DNA of 64,000 nt from Hahella sp018986435 (lineage in GTDB: Bacteria > Pseudomonadota > Gammaproteobacteria > Pseudomonadales > Oleiphilaceae). Shown piece by piece: positions 33,342 through 42,857 of the stretch (positions are counted from its first letter, which is position 1; every line of letters starts with the position of its first letter). Position numbers and translations under genes: made by a program. A model generated the notes under the pieces. The model worked only from the letters and a program-made list of their open reading frames with translations. It was not told where the DNA came from and did not search any database. Location: positions 4,216,001-4,280,000 of the forward strand of contig NZ_CP192738.1 of NCBI RefSeq assembly GCF_050749805.1, given 5' to 3'.

Positions 33342-35095
33342 GCGTCGGCTTCACTGAACTGCAGCTTGTGTAAAGCCGCGTAAGCGCCGTCTTTTTCAAT
33401 CAACTCGCGATGCGTTCCGACTTCCACAATACGCCCCTGATCCATGACCACGATCTTATCGGCGTTCTCAATAGTGGAAAGCCTGTGGGCAACCACCAAT
33501 GTGGTGCGACCTTTCATCAAGGTTTCCAACGCACTCTGAATATTCCGCTCCGCGTGAGTGTCCAGCGCGGACGTGGCTTCGTCGAGAATCAGTATCGGAG
33601 AGTCTTTAAGTAGCGCCCGCGCTATAACCATGCGCTGCCGCTGCCCTCCTGACAAACGCGTTCCATTTTCGCCCAGCAGCGTGTCGAAGCCTTGTTCCAG
33701 CTGCTCGATAAAATCCAACGCATCCGCAGATTTCGCCGCTTCACGCACCTGCTCAGGCGTTGCATCAGCCAAAGCGCCGTAGGCAATATTGTTGGTGACT
33801 GTATCGTTAAACAACACAACCTGCTGAGTCACAATGGAGATTTGGCGACGCAGAGACGTCAGAGTGAAATCTTTGAGCGGTTTTCCGTCCAACAGAATTT
33901 CGCCAGTTTCATAGTCATAAAATCTAGGCAGAAGACTGACCAACGTGGACTTCCCACTACCGGAACGCCCAACCAGCGCAACGGTCTCGCCCGGCTCAAT
34001 TACAAGGTTAATGTCCTGCAGCGCAGGCTTGCCTTCATCGCCGTAGCTAAAGCCCAAGCCCTTGAACTCCAATCGGCCTTGCACTCGCTCCGTCGCAAAT
34101 GCGCCTTCGTCTTTTTCAATCGGCTCATCCAACTGCATGAATACATCCTGCGCCGCGGAGATCCCTCGCTGAATGACGGCGTTAACCTCAGTCAACTGCC
34201 TGATGGGCTTAGCGCAGGTCGTCGCAGCAGTGATGTAGGCCAGAAACTCGCCAGTGCTCATATTGCCGCGAATTTCAGGACTAAGAGCCAGCCACACCAA
34301 CAGGGCGATAAAAACGGAGATAACCAGCTGAATGATCGGCGTTGACAGCGCCTGCGTGAGCGACATTTTCAGCGCCTGCGCGATGTTGTACTCACTGGCT
34401 TTCATGAAGCGATTGAATTCGTACTCCTCGCCGCCAAAAGTCCGCATCACACGATATCCGCCAATGGATTCCGAAGCCACATGAGTAACGTCTCCCATGC
34501 TGCTTTGTATGCGATGACTAATACGCCGGAATCGCTTGGAAACGTAGCTGATAAGGACACCGATGATCGGACCAAGGACAAGAAACAGAAGCGTCAACTT
34601 CCAGCTGACAAAGATCATGTACCCCATCAATCCAATGACGGTAAATCCTTCTCTCAGGACAACCGTAATCGCATTGGTGGCGGCGCCTGTCACCTGGTCC
34701 ACGTTGTAGGTGATTCGAGAGACCAGATGTCCGGTTGAATTAGAGTCAAAGAAGCGACACGGCAATACGGTCAGATGGCGAAACAGCTCCAGGCGCATTC
34801 TGTGAACAATGCCCCTGGCCACACGTGCCATGAAATAGCCGCCACAAAATGAACCCAGACCGCGCAGGGCGAATATGCCGATGATCAGCATGGGAACCAG
34901 GAAACGCCCTTCCGGGCTTGGAGTTTCGATCGCCGCGACGATGTACTTGGTTGCATCCGCCATCCCGGCGCTGGCTAATGCGTAAATCACATTACCCAGC
35001 ACCGCTAGAGCGAAGACCTTCCATAACGGCTTCAAGTAAGACAGCAGTCTGCCGTACACTTGCGCGCCGGCATACTGCTTTGCGACTTTTGACAT
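33338..35095 (-). CDS. msbA: Lipid A export ABC transporter MsbA
   Basis: A 585-residue half-transporter that flips core-lipid A across the inner membrane. The N-terminal ~320 residues form a six-helix ABC exporter domain. The C-terminal nucleotide-binding domain shows Walker A GRSGSGKST, Q-loop SIVTQQVVLFND, signature LSGGQRQRM, Walker B PILILDEATSALD and H-loop VVAHRLSTI. Length matches E. coli MsbA (582). Immediate overlap with lpxK, as in many gammaproteobacteria, separates it from other ABC exporters. It follows exbD by 23 bases in the same direction. Confidence 0.96.
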   Translation of the reverse strand: MSKVAKQYAGAQVYGRLLSYLKPLWKVFALAVLGNVIYALASAGMADATKYIVAAIETPSPEGRFLVPMLIIGIFALRGLGSFCGGYFMARVARGIVHRMRLELFRHLTVLPCRFFDSNSTGHLVSRITYNVDQVTGAATNAITVVLREGFTVIGLMGYMIFVSWKLTLLFLVLGPIIGVLISYVSKRFRRISHRIQSSMGDVTHVASESIGGYRVMRTFGGEEYEFNRFMKASEYNIAQALKMSLTQALSTPIIQLVISVFIALLVWLALSPEIRGNMSTGEFLAYITAATTCAKPIRQLTEVNAVIQRGISAAQDVFMQLDEPIEKDEGAFATERVQGRLEFKGLGFSYGDEGKPALQDINLVIEPGETVALVGRSGSGKSTLVSLLPRFYDYETGEILLDGKPLKDFTLTSLRRQISIVTQQVVLFNDTVTNNIAYGALADATPEQVREAAKSADALDFIEQLEQGFDTLLGENGTRLSGGQRQRMVIARALLKDSPILILDEATSALDTHAERNIQSALETLMKGRTTLVVAHRLSTIENADKIVVMDQGRIVEVGTHRELIEKDGAYAALHKLQFSEADA

Positions 35096-35118
35096 GTCAG
35101 CCCTTAGTCAGGATAGGG

Positions 35119-35538
35119 TTATTCGGCTTCGGTGCGTTGAGTGGTAATACTCAACTTCTGATACCCGAGCTGACCGGCGACATCCATTGCCCGGACCACG
35201 AATTCGTGGGGAGTTTTGGCGTCCGCCGTAACAATGAACGGAAGATCGTTCTTGCCCTTGGACAATTGCTCCACCGCCCTTTTCAATGTAGCGATCTGAC
35301 TATTGATCAGTACTCGCTGATTAACGGTGTACTGACCGTCTTTATTGATCACGACCTCAATTTGATCAGCCAGGCTTTCAGACGCTTCGCCTGAGGACTT
35401 CGGCAGCTCCACCGCAAGACGGCTTTCCTTGGTGAACGTGGTTGAGACCATAAAGAAGATCAGTAGCAGAAAAACAACGTCAATCAGAGGCGTTACGTTT
35501 ACTGACAACTCTTCTCTGGATTGGCGCCGGAATTTCAC
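35119..35538 (-). CDS. exbD: ExbD/TolR-family biopolymer transport protein
   Basis: A 139-residue protein with one N-terminal helix (LIDVVFLLLIFFMVSTTF) that carries the conserved membrane Asp used in proton flow, followed by a periplasmic domain. VNVTPLIDVVF is the family signature. It partners the ExbB-like protein encoded just upstream, overlapping by 4 bases, to form a proton-motive-force-driven motor. In Pseudomonas the same pair sits between comEC and msbA/lpxK, with no tonB next to it, so the force-receiving partner is unknown. ExbD and TolR cannot be separated fully by sequence, but the absence of tolA/tolB favours an Exb-type function. Confidence 0.92.
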   Translation of the reverse strand: MKFRRQSREELSVNVTPLIDVVFLLLIFFMVSTTFTKESRLAVELPKSSGEASESLADQIEVVINKDGQYTVNQRVLINSQIATLKRAVEQLSKGKNDLPFIVTADAKTPHEFVVRAMDVAGQLGYQKLSITTQRTEAE

Positions 35539-36170
35539 TTGCTTTTCACTCCGCTCATGTCGACGTCACGATCGCCGTGCACAACTTCAACCAGCTTCAA
35601 CGCCTGCTGCTCCATCTCAACCACCAGCTCATCCACGCGGCGCTGGAAGTAACGGTGAAATACCAGCGCAGGGATAGCAATCGTCAAACCCACCGCAGTA
35701 GTAATAAGCGCCTTGGAAATGCCCCCCGCCAATGCTTGCGTATTGCCAGTGCCGGCAATTTGAATTTCGGCGAACACGTCGATCATACCGATAACCGTAC
35801 CCAACAGTCCCAACAGAGGAGCAATCGCCGCCACAGAACCCAACGCCGTCAGGAAACGCTCCAGTTCATGCACAACATGACTGGCTTCTTCCTCGATACT
35901 TTCTTTCATGATCTCACGGCCATGTTTGGCGTTGATCAGACCGGCGGCGAGAACGCGCCCAAGGGGGGTGGATTGTTGGAGGTCTTTCAGGGTTTTGCCA
36001 TTAAGTTCTTTTTTCTTAAGGCGCGCCATCAAATCGTTAACGATAGAGCGCGGCGCAACTTTTTGCGGCCGCAGAGTCCAGAATCTTTCAATAATGATCG
36101 CTAGAGCCACCACTGAACACAGCAAAATAGGGATCATTATCAAGCCGCCGGCCTTTAACAACTCGTACAC
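35535..36170 (-). CDS. exbB: ExbB/TolQ/MotA-family proton channel protein
   Basis: A 211-residue inner-membrane protein with three helices: near residues 8-28 (GGLIMIPILLCSVVALAIII), ~110-130 (SVAAIAPLLGLLGTVIGMI) and ~150-175 (ISKALITTAVGLTIAIPALVF). The GLLGTVIGM and LITTAVGLTIAIPA motifs are hallmarks of the ExbB/TolQ family. Its partner is the ExbD-like protein encoded by the overlapping gene. About 118 bases separate it from comEC, so the exbB promoter may lie there, although I could not assign one. Confidence 0.92.
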   Translation of the reverse strand: MYELLKAGGLIMIPILLCSVVALAIIIERFWTLRPQKVAPRSIVNDLMARLKKKELNGKTLKDLQQSTPLGRVLAAGLINAKHGREIMKESIEEEASHVVHELERFLTALGSVAAIAPLLGLLGTVIGMIDVFAEIQIAGTGNTQALAGGISKALITTAVGLTIAIPALVFHRYFQRRVDELVVEMEQQALKLVEVVHGDRDVDMSGVKSK

Positions 36171-36288
36171 GCATCTGTCTCCTCAAAAAAATTGCCATAC
36201 TTTACCACAGCCTATAAACAAACCGTAACAGCAAAAGCTTATCGGTAAGTAATCTTAGTCCTTTAAAAGCACGGGGTTGTTCACAGAA

Positions 36289-38613
36289 TCAGCGATTCTT
36301 ATCCAACGCCATCAGAACCTCGCCCCAAGGTCCGCCAAACTGTATTTTTACCGCGCCGTCGCCCTCTTCAATCGATATCTGCACAGCGCCCACCTCGGCC
36401 GAGTTATAAAACGCTGCGCCTCTGCGCTCAAACCAATCACGCACTAGCTTATGTGGATGCCCAAAGGCATTGAGATAACCTGCGGAAGCAATGACAACCC
36501 GAGGCGACACAGCGGAAGCGAACTCAGGCAAAAAGCTGGACGCGCTACCGTGATGCGGCGAGACCAGTATGTCAGACGCCAGCTTGTCTTTGGCTTCAGT
36601 TAATAGCGCCCGCTGCGCCGACGCCTCAATGTCTCCCGTCATCAGTATGCTAAGCCCCCTCACCGTCAAACGTATTACGCAGGAACGGTTATTACCTTTC
36701 CCTCTCGCTCCCTCCAGAGGCCAAAGGACCTCCATTCTCGCCACCCCGACCTGATAGTTGGCGCCGGCGATACAGGGTTTAGAGCTTTCCACTCTGTCCG
36801 GTTCACCAGAAAGCGCGGACGCCACGATGAAATTTGTGCGGACATCGCCCCAGCCGCCAGCGTGATCGCTATCTCCATGACTAATAACCGCGTACTTCAA
36901 TCCTTTGACGCCAATAGACCGCAAGTAAGGATCGACCACAGTTGCCCCAGCACTCCACCCATCCGCGAAGCCAGGGCCCGCGTCATACAAAGCCGTTTCG
37001 CCACGACTTTCTATCACTGACGCCAATCCCTGCCCAACATCCAACAAGGTAAAACGGAACCAAACCTGCTCATATTGCTCACGCATCCCTGCCCCAATTA
37101 GCGCCAGCACTCCGATAAACCAGACAGCGCCGGGCATCCGCATGGCCCCCGCCGCGCAGATTCCGAAGATGACGAAGCTGACTGACGCCAGCGTCATCTC
37201 CAGAGGCGTTTGCAGAACAGGACCTAACGAGGCCAGCTCGGCTACCCGCCAAAACCCATCCAGACAGATATCCGTCATTCGCAACAAAATCTCACCGCCT
37301 GCCGGCCAAACCAAAGCCACAGCAAGCGCCATCAGCCCCAAGGGAACCACAATCAGCGTAACCAATGGCGTTGCGACGAGGTTCGCCAATGGAGCCGCCG
37401 ACGGAATCTGCTGAAAACTTATCGCCAGAATTCCTGCCAGACCCACTGTCAAAGCCATTTGCGACCGCCACAGCGATCCTGGTTTCGAAAAGGATTGCAG
37501 CGGTCGATGACTAAAGGCCACAAAGAGCAGCCCCACCGCAACGAAAGACAACCAAAAGCCCGCGCTCCAGGGAGCCAAAGGGTCCAGAAGCAAACTGCAG
37601 GTGAGAACCGCAATAAAGAAAGTCGACGGCAATATCCGTCGACGCAACCTCAGCATAAGCAGCGCAAGAGAAACGGCCAATGCAGCGCGCACCGCTGGCA
37701 GACCGTAATCGATCAGAGCGACATAGGAGAGTATCGCCAATATAGTCAACCCACACGCAACCCAGTAGGCGAACTGCCGAGGGAGCCAACAAAACGCCCA
37801 ACGCAAGGCGAACATAACCAGAATTGCTATCAAACCAATATGGAGGCCGGAGATAACCAATAAATGCGTCAGACCGGAGCGCCTCAGCACTTCCCATTGC
37901 GACTCATCCAGCTCTGTGCGAGCGCCCAGAAATAGCGCCAGGAAACTTCGTTGATGCGCCATCGACGCCGTCGTCGAGCGAACCAGACCCCGAGTCCAAG
38001 ACCGAAACTCAGCCAGTCTCCCCATAAGCCCCTCAGCCCGCTCCATTGCCCACAATTCAACAGAACCCTGGGCAATGGAGCCTCTGGCGTACAAACCTGA
38101 CCGCCACAGCTTTTGCCAACCCCATGGATCATGAAAGTTTTGTAATGGCCGGAGGTCTTTTAGCTTCGCCTGAAGGGTGTAACGTCCGGATTCGTGCAAC
38201 TCCACGTCACAGTAGTAGCAGGATAAACGGATGGTCTTGCTCGCCAGCTCTGGCACCAAAACGCCATCCACACGGGCCTCTGCGACACAAAAGGAAAAGG
38301 ACTGCACATTGCCGGCGCGCACGGAACTACATATCTCACCGCGCAGTTGCAGGGGTTCGCCAAGCAGTGACGGCGGCAAGGATTCCGCAATATTTTGTAA
38401 TCGAATTCCGGCGAAAATGACCCCAAACAGAAACAATGCCGGGGTATAATAGCGACCTCGGCCGCTGAGACTCCCCGCAATAACGCTCAGCAAAGCTAAA
38501 ATGCTTAAAAGGGGGAAAATCCAGACATACTGGGAGACGAATGAAAGCCAATGATGGCCGAATAAAAAAACTGTTAGCCATCCGGCGGTTAGCGCGAGCA
38601 TCCATGTGCGCAT
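36289..38613 (-). CDS. comEC: DNA internalization protein ComEC/Rec2
   Basis: A 774-residue polytopic protein that forms the inner-membrane channel for single-stranded DNA in natural transformation. The N-terminal DUF4131-like region (residues ~1-190) precedes the Competence domain, with SGLTHLLVISGLHIGLIAILV (the conserved SGLHxG signature) and many helices to ~510. The C-terminal ~240 residues are a metallo-beta-lactamase-like domain: LLDVGQGLASVIES, then VISHGDSDHAGGWGD with the metal-binding HxDxDH, then LVSPHHGS. Full family length suggests it is intact. It is the promoter-proximal gene of the run toward murB and diverges from the DUF2062 gene. Confidence 0.95.
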   Translation of the reverse strand: MRTWMLALTAGWLTVFLFGHHWLSFVSQYVWIFPLLSILALLSVIAGSLSGRGRYYTPALFLFGVIFAGIRLQNIAESLPPSLLGEPLQLRGEICSSVRAGNVQSFSFCVAEARVDGVLVPELASKTIRLSCYYCDVELHESGRYTLQAKLKDLRPLQNFHDPWGWQKLWRSGLYARGSIAQGSVELWAMERAEGLMGRLAEFRSWTRGLVRSTTASMAHQRSFLALFLGARTELDESQWEVLRRSGLTHLLVISGLHIGLIAILVMFALRWAFCWLPRQFAYWVACGLTILAILSYVALIDYGLPAVRAALAVSLALLMLRLRRRILPSTFFIAVLTCSLLLDPLAPWSAGFWLSFVAVGLLFVAFSHRPLQSFSKPGSLWRSQMALTVGLAGILAISFQQIPSAAPLANLVATPLVTLIVVPLGLMALAVALVWPAGGEILLRMTDICLDGFWRVAELASLGPVLQTPLEMTLASVSFVIFGICAAGAMRMPGAVWFIGVLALIGAGMREQYEQVWFRFTLLDVGQGLASVIESRGETALYDAGPGFADGWSAGATVVDPYLRSIGVKGLKYAVISHGDSDHAGGWGDVRTNFIVASALSGEPDRVESSKPCIAGANYQVGVARMEVLWPLEGARGKGNNRSCVIRLTVRGLSILMTGDIEASAQRALLTEAKDKLASDILVSPHHGSASSFLPEFASAVSPRVVIASAGYLNAFGHPHKLVRDWFERRGAAFYNSAEVGAVQISIEEGDGAVKIQFGGPWGEVLMALDKNR

Positions 38614-38706
38614 CGGTTGTTCCCTAAATTTACATTACACTCTAATATATGGCGGCTTTTTTCGGAGCAGCACTCTATACGACTTTCACGCGGTTGTAAT
38701 CAGCAA

Positions 38707-39267
38707 ATGCCTAAAGATTTCATCAAGAAGTGGATGCCAAATCCACACAAGCTCAAAGAAAACAAGTCTCTGCATTTTTTAGGCGACATCTTACATGAGC
38801 CCAACCTCTGGCATATCAACCGCCATGCCATCGCCAAGGCTGTTCTGGTTGGTGTGTTCTGCAGCTTTATTCCCATGCCTTTCCAGATGGTGGTGGCCGC
38901 ATTCATCGCGGTCTGGGTAAATTGCAATCTGCCACTGGCCGTCGCACTCGTATGGATTAGCAACCCTGTCACCATGCCGCCTATTTTTTATTTCAACTAT
39001 CTGGTTGGCGCACACATTTTAGGCATGCCGAAAGTTCATTTTGAATTTGAGCTCAGTTTCGCCTGGCTGGGAGAAAAGCTCTATCAGATTGGTTTGCCGC
39101 TCTATTTCGGCTCATTCATTTGCGGGCTATTCTTCTCCGTACTGGGCTATGTTGTCGTCGAGTACCTGTGGCGCCGCAAAATCAGACATGACTGGCGTAA
39201 ACGACAGGAAAAGCGCGTAGCTCGACGTGCGTCGGGCATGACCTGCCAGAATACCAAAGCACAATAA
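38707..39267 (+). CDS. DUF2062 membrane protein
   Basis: A DUF2062 protein of 186 residues. I set the start at the ATG at 38707 (MPKDFIKKWMPNPHKL), which fits the family N-terminus; upstream codons in the same frame look unrelated. LLHEP-like signature: GDILHEPNLWHINRHAIAKAVLVGVFCSFIPMPFQMVVAA, positions ~22-60, contains the conserved FxPxPxQ motif. Two further helices follow (WISNPVTMPPIFYFNYLVGAHIL and YFGSFICGLFFSVLGYVVV). The C-terminus is very basic. Function unknown in all members. It diverges from comEC, as in Pseudomonas. Confidence 0.9.
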   Translation: MPKDFIKKWMPNPHKLKENKSLHFLGDILHEPNLWHINRHAIAKAVLVGVFCSFIPMPFQMVVAAFIAVWVNCNLPLAVALVWISNPVTMPPIFYFNYLVGAHILGMPKVHFEFELSFAWLGEKLYQIGLPLYFGSFICGLFFSVLGYVVVEYLWRRKIRHDWRKRQEKRVARRASGMTCQNTKAQ

Positions 39268-39348
39268 GGAACATCGCCGCCCGCGGCGAAAAAAATAAGC
39301 ATCGGACCCCGTCCGCCTCAAGAGTCCCCCCTACTTCAGGAAACCGCT

Positions 39349-40461
39349 ATGCTGATCATTCTTCACCCTGACACAGATATTTCCTCAGACGCTTATAGAG
39401 AAACCTTGAACTTTATTGACGCACTGCCGGGCGTCTCCAGCAAAGTCCATGAAATTCAGGGCCAGCAGCAGAAGTTGACGGAAATCTATCTTCTTGGCGA
39501 CACCAAGAAGCTGAACGCCGAAGAGCTGGAAGCCTTACCCGCTGTTGAACGAGTCGTTCGCATTTCTGAAGAATATCGCATTCTTGGCCGCCACGCGGAC
39601 AGCAAGCGCACTACCGGATTTCACTACAATGGACTGACCTTCGATCAAGATAGCTTCCATGTGTTCGCAGGCCTTTGCGCAGTGGACAACCCGACTCACG
39701 TCGAAGAAATGATGCGCGCCCTGAAAGAGAACGGCCAGCAATGCACCCGCATGGGCGCCTATAAGCCACGCACCAATCCCTATACCTTCCAAGGTCACGG
39801 CAAAGACTGCCTCCCCTACGTCTTCGAGCTGGCGGGCAAATACGACATCAAAGTCATCGCCATGGAGATTACTCACGAGAGCCACATCGAGGAAATTGAT
39901 GAGTGCTTGGAGAAAACCGGTCGCCCTACTGGCGTCATGCTGCAAATCGGCACCCGCAATACACAGAACTTTGAGCTGCTCAAAGCCATCGGTAGACAAA
40001 AAGAATATCCGGCGCTGCTGAAGAGAGGGTTTGGCATCTCACTGAATGAATCTCTCAATGCAGCGGAGTATCTGGCAAGCGAAGGCAACGCCAATGTCGT
40101 CTTCTGCCTGCGAGGCATGAAAACCGACGGCGGAGCGCCTCACCGCAATCTGGTGGATTTCGCCCATGTCCCTGTCATCAAACGCCTCACCCGGATGCCT
40201 GTTTGCGTAGATCCTTCACATTCTGTCGGCAATCATGAGCGCGCGCCTGACGGCATACTGGAAGTTACTCACGCCACTGCTCAGGGTATCATCGCTGGCG
40301 CCAATATGGTTCTGGTGGACTTCCACCCTCACCCATCCAAAGCTCTGGTAGATGGCCCGCAGGCGCTGACCATGCCGGATTTGCCAGCATTTCTGGAAGA
40401 TGCGAATTTATGCAGGGAAACCTATCTTAAACGCCAAACAATCTACAAAAAGGCCAAATAA
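39349..40461 (+). CDS. 3-deoxy-7-phosphoheptulonate (DAHP) synthase, type I-beta-like
   Basis: A 370-residue enzyme of the DAHP synthetase I/KDSA family that condenses phosphoenolpyruvate with erythrose 4-phosphate, the first step of aromatic amino acid synthesis. Residues 1-70 form a small ferredoxin-like regulatory-type domain (LPGVSSKVHEIQGQQQKLTEIYLL), as in the Thermotoga/Bacillus-type enzymes. The barrel has MGAYKPRTNPYTFQGHG, VMLQIGTRNTQNF, VVFCLRGMKT and MPVCVDPSHSVGN with the metal His. The C-terminal GANMVLVDFHPHPSKALVDGPQAL completes the site. It differs from E. coli AroG/F/H (type I-alpha). The gene stands in the same direction as the glycerophosphodiesterase gene, 12 bases away. 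KDO8P synthase is less likely because of the N-terminal domain. Confidence 0.88.
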   Translation: MLIILHPDTDISSDAYRETLNFIDALPGVSSKVHEIQGQQQKLTEIYLLGDTKKLNAEELEALPAVERVVRISEEYRILGRHADSKRTTGFHYNGLTFDQDSFHVFAGLCAVDNPTHVEEMMRALKENGQQCTRMGAYKPRTNPYTFQGHGKDCLPYVFELAGKYDIKVIAMEITHESHIEEIDECLEKTGRPTGVMLQIGTRNTQNFELLKAIGRQKEYPALLKRGFGISLNESLNAAEYLASEGNANVVFCLRGMKTDGGAPHRNLVDFAHVPVIKRLTRMPVCVDPSHSVGNHERAPDGILEVTHATAQGIIAGANMVLVDFHPHPSKALVDGPQALTMPDLPAFLEDANLCRETYLKRQTIYKKAK

Positions 40462-40473
40462 CGGAAACTCAAT

Positions 40474-41220
40474 ATGATTATTGTGGGTCATCGGGGCGCC
40501 AAGGGCGAAGCGCCGGAAAATACCGTCGCCGGCTTTGCCCATCCCTACCAGGAAGGCATCCGCAATTTTGAGCTGGACCTCCAGCTCAGCAAAGACGGCC
40601 ACTTGATGGTCATTCATGATAAAACCACTAATCGCACCACCGGCCACGCCGCCAAGGTCGCAGAGCTAACTGCGGCTGAACTGGGCGATTTGGACGCAGG
40701 ACTGCATGTTCCACCCTGGCATGAGCCAGCTCCAGTGCCGACGCTACAGAACATCCTGGCGGTTTGTCCTGAGTTTCAGTCGATACAGCTGGAAATCAAG
40801 ACTGACACCAAGCCCAGGCTAAACATTCTTTGCAATCGACTGGTAGAACTGATCCAACACGAAAAGCTGTTCGGACGCGTCGTCGTTACGTCATCCAACT
40901 CATGGGTGTTGCAGCAGATCAAGCGACTGAATGGTTCCATCGATACGGGATATGTCGCGGAGAAGCGCTTTCCTGGGCCAATACAAACCGCACTCAAGCT
41001 CAACTGCCGAATGCTGGTGCTGTATTACAAGCTGGCCGACGAGGAGCTGATGACAGAAGCCAGAAAGGCGGGACTGGAAGTCTCCACTTGGACGGTAAAT
41101 ATGATTCCCGATGTATTACGCCTACAGGAATTGGGGGTGCACAGCGTCATCACCGACTACCCCTGCCACGTCCTCAAATATCTGAAGACCCAGCAACCGC
41201 ACCTGACTCACGCGCAGTAG
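40474..41220 (+). CDS. Glycerophosphodiester phosphodiesterase (cytosolic UgpQ-like)
   Basis: A 248-residue TIM-barrel GDPD that hydrolyses deacylated phospholipids to sn-glycerol 3-phosphate and an alcohol. IIVGHRGAKGEAPENTVAGF has the catalytic HRG and the metal Glu-Asn pair. NFELDLQLSKDGHLMVIHDKTTNRTTG supplies the E-x-D metal ligand and second His. The C-terminus GLEVSTWTVNMIPDVLRLQELGVHSVITDYP is the usual (W)TVN...D motif. There is no signal peptide, so it acts in the cytosol. It follows the DAHP synthase gene by 12 bases and ends at a terminator. A homologue sits at the same place in Pseudomonas. Confidence 0.93.
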   Translation: MIIVGHRGAKGEAPENTVAGFAHPYQEGIRNFELDLQLSKDGHLMVIHDKTTNRTTGHAAKVAELTAAELGDLDAGLHVPPWHEPAPVPTLQNILAVCPEFQSIQLEIKTDTKPRLNILCNRLVELIQHEKLFGRVVVTSSNSWVLQQIKRLNGSIDTGYVAEKRFPGPIQTALKLNCRMLVLYYKLADEELMTEARKAGLEVSTWTVNMIPDVLRLQELGVHSVITDYPCHVLKYLKTQQPHLTHAQ

Positions 41221-41236
41221 TCGCTTTCGCGACAGC

Positions 41237-41266
41237 AGGCGAGCGGGATGCACAATCCCCTCGCCT
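41237..41266. terminator. Bidirectional terminator stem
   Basis: AGGCGAG (41237-41243) pairs with CTCGCCT (41260-41266), and after a one-base bulge GGGAT pairs with ATCCC, leaving a 5-base loop. It lies between the convergent phosphodiesterase and sthA genes. T-tract weak. Confidence 0.6.
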
Positions 41267-41274
41267 AAGCCCGA

Positions 41275-42669
41275 TCAAAATATCCGATTAAGTCCGTTTA
41301 ACGCCGCCACCCGATAGGCTTCCGCCATCGTGGGGTAATTGAAGGTGGTGTTAACAAAATACTCGATGGTATTCAGTTCACCAGGCTGATTCATGATGGC
41401 CTGTCCGATATGCACGATCTCGGAGGCCTGATCTCCGAAGCAATGAATGCCCAGCAACTCCATTGTTTCCCGATGGAACAGCAGTTTCAGCATACCCACC
41501 GTATCGCCGGTAATCTGCGCACGAGCCAAATCCTTGAAAAACGCCTGCCCTACTTCATAGGGCACCTTGGCTTCCGTCAGTTCTGCTTCTGTGCGACCAA
41601 CGGAGCTAATTTCAGGAATCGTATAAATCCCGGTAGGCACATCGGTAATAAAGCGGAAGAAATCATCCTTAACTATCTCCGAGGACGCGGAGCGCCCCTG
41701 GTCATAGGCGGCGCTTGCCAGGCTGGGCCAGCCAATCACGTCGCCCGCGGCGAATACATGCGGGATCTTGGTGCGGTAATGATTATCCACCGCCAACTGG
41801 CCGCGAGCGTTGGGCTCCAGCCCAATATTCTCCAGCCCCAGATTATCTGTGTTGCCGGTGCGCCCGTTACACCAGAGGAATGCGTCGGCGCGAATACGCT
41901 TGCCGGATTTCATTGTCAACACAACGCCATGATCATCACCGACCACGCTATCGTATTGCTCGTTATGGCGCACCAACACCCCGTTATCCCTCAGGTGATA
42001 ACTCAATGCGTCGGAAATTTCTCCGTCAAGGAAAGACAGCAAACGTTCGCCGGGATTAATAAGGTCCACTTTAACGCCCAACCCGACGAAAATGGAGGCG
42101 TACTCACAGCCTATCACCCCTGCTCCATAGATAATCAGGGTTCTAGGCGTATGACTCAGCTTGAGAATACTATCGCTGTTATAGATACGACGATGAGTGA
42201 AGTCTACGTCTTCAGGCAGATAGGGCCTGGAGCCTGTCGCGATAACGACCTGCTTGCCATACAAGACTTCTTTACCGTTCAGACCGCCCCGCACCTCAAT
42301 ACGGTTCTCATCAATGAAACTGGCGCGACCGCGATACAGATCGACTCTGTTGCGGGCGTAAAACTGCGTACGAATTTTAACCTGTTTACCAATCACTCGC
42401 TCCGCATTCTGCAAGACTCTGGGGAAAGAAAACCAGCGCGGCTCCCCGATATCCCGGAACATAGTATTGGTATTGAACTGGATGATTTGCTTGACTGCGT
42501 GACGCAACGCTTTCGACGGAATCGTCCCCATATGGGTGCAGTTGCCGCCAACCTGACTCTTATCTTCAATCACTGCAACGCGCTTGCCGTGCTTCGCCGC
42601 ATTCATCGCCGCGCCTTCGCCAGCTGGCCCGGCGCCAATTACAACCACATCATAACGATATTCAGCCAT
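41275..42669 (-). CDS. sthA: Soluble pyridine nucleotide transhydrogenase SthA
   Basis: A 464-residue flavoprotein that transfers reducing equivalents between NADPH and NAD+ in the cytosol. VVVIGAGPAGEGAAMNAAKHG is the FAD-binding motif. GGNCTHMGTIPSKALRH is diagnostic: related disulfide reductases have CxxxxC, but here the second Cys is Thr, as in SthA. LIIYGAGVIGCEYASIF is the NAD(P)-binding motif. PHVFAAGDVIGWPSLASAAYDQGR follows, and the dimerisation domain begins at GIYTIPEISSVGRTEAEL. Full length equals E. coli SthA (466). The same gene lies next to the nqr operon in Pseudomonas. Confidence 0.97.
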   Translation of the reverse strand: MAEYRYDVVVIGAGPAGEGAAMNAAKHGKRVAVIEDKSQVGGNCTHMGTIPSKALRHAVKQIIQFNTNTMFRDIGEPRWFSFPRVLQNAERVIGKQVKIRTQFYARNRVDLYRGRASFIDENRIEVRGGLNGKEVLYGKQVVIATGSRPYLPEDVDFTHRRIYNSDSILKLSHTPRTLIIYGAGVIGCEYASIFVGLGVKVDLINPGERLLSFLDGEISDALSYHLRDNGVLVRHNEQYDSVVGDDHGVVLTMKSGKRIRADAFLWCNGRTGNTDNLGLENIGLEPNARGQLAVDNHYRTKIPHVFAAGDVIGWPSLASAAYDQGRSASSEIVKDDFFRFITDVPTGIYTIPEISSVGRTEAELTEAKVPYEVGQAFFKDLARAQITGDTVGMLKLLFHRETMELLGIHCFGDQASEIVHIGQAIMNQPGELNTIEYFVNTTFNYPTMAEAYRVAALNGLNRIF

Positions 42670-42857
42670 GCGCTGTCGGTCTCCTGAAATCCCATCCCGC
42701 CGGATTGCAGCCGCCGCAGGCCACCAGACGGAACATCTTTATAATTTAATACTTAAGTCGCGACGTCAGATAAACGCACCGTCGCGTGCGACAACTCAAT
42801 CACAAACCGCAGAACGCCATTGAGGCATTCGCGGACTTGCTTCTATAAGGTAAGAGC

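Noticed and set aside
39275..39288. CGCCGC-CC-GCGGCG hairpin after the DUF2062 gene
   Set aside because: The loop is too small and the stem is followed by A, not T, on the coding strand, so it is not a terminator for that gene.
41275..42669. Loss of one redox cysteine in SthA
   Set aside because: This is the normal state of soluble transhydrogenases, not a mutation.
41410..42687. Long open frame antisense to sthA
   Set aside because: It is a mirror of sthA codon usage with no recognisable motif.
42759..42786. CGCGACG...CGTCGCG repeat between sthA and nqrM
   Set aside because: Seven-base arms with a 14-base loop and no T-tract; too weak to call a terminator or operator.
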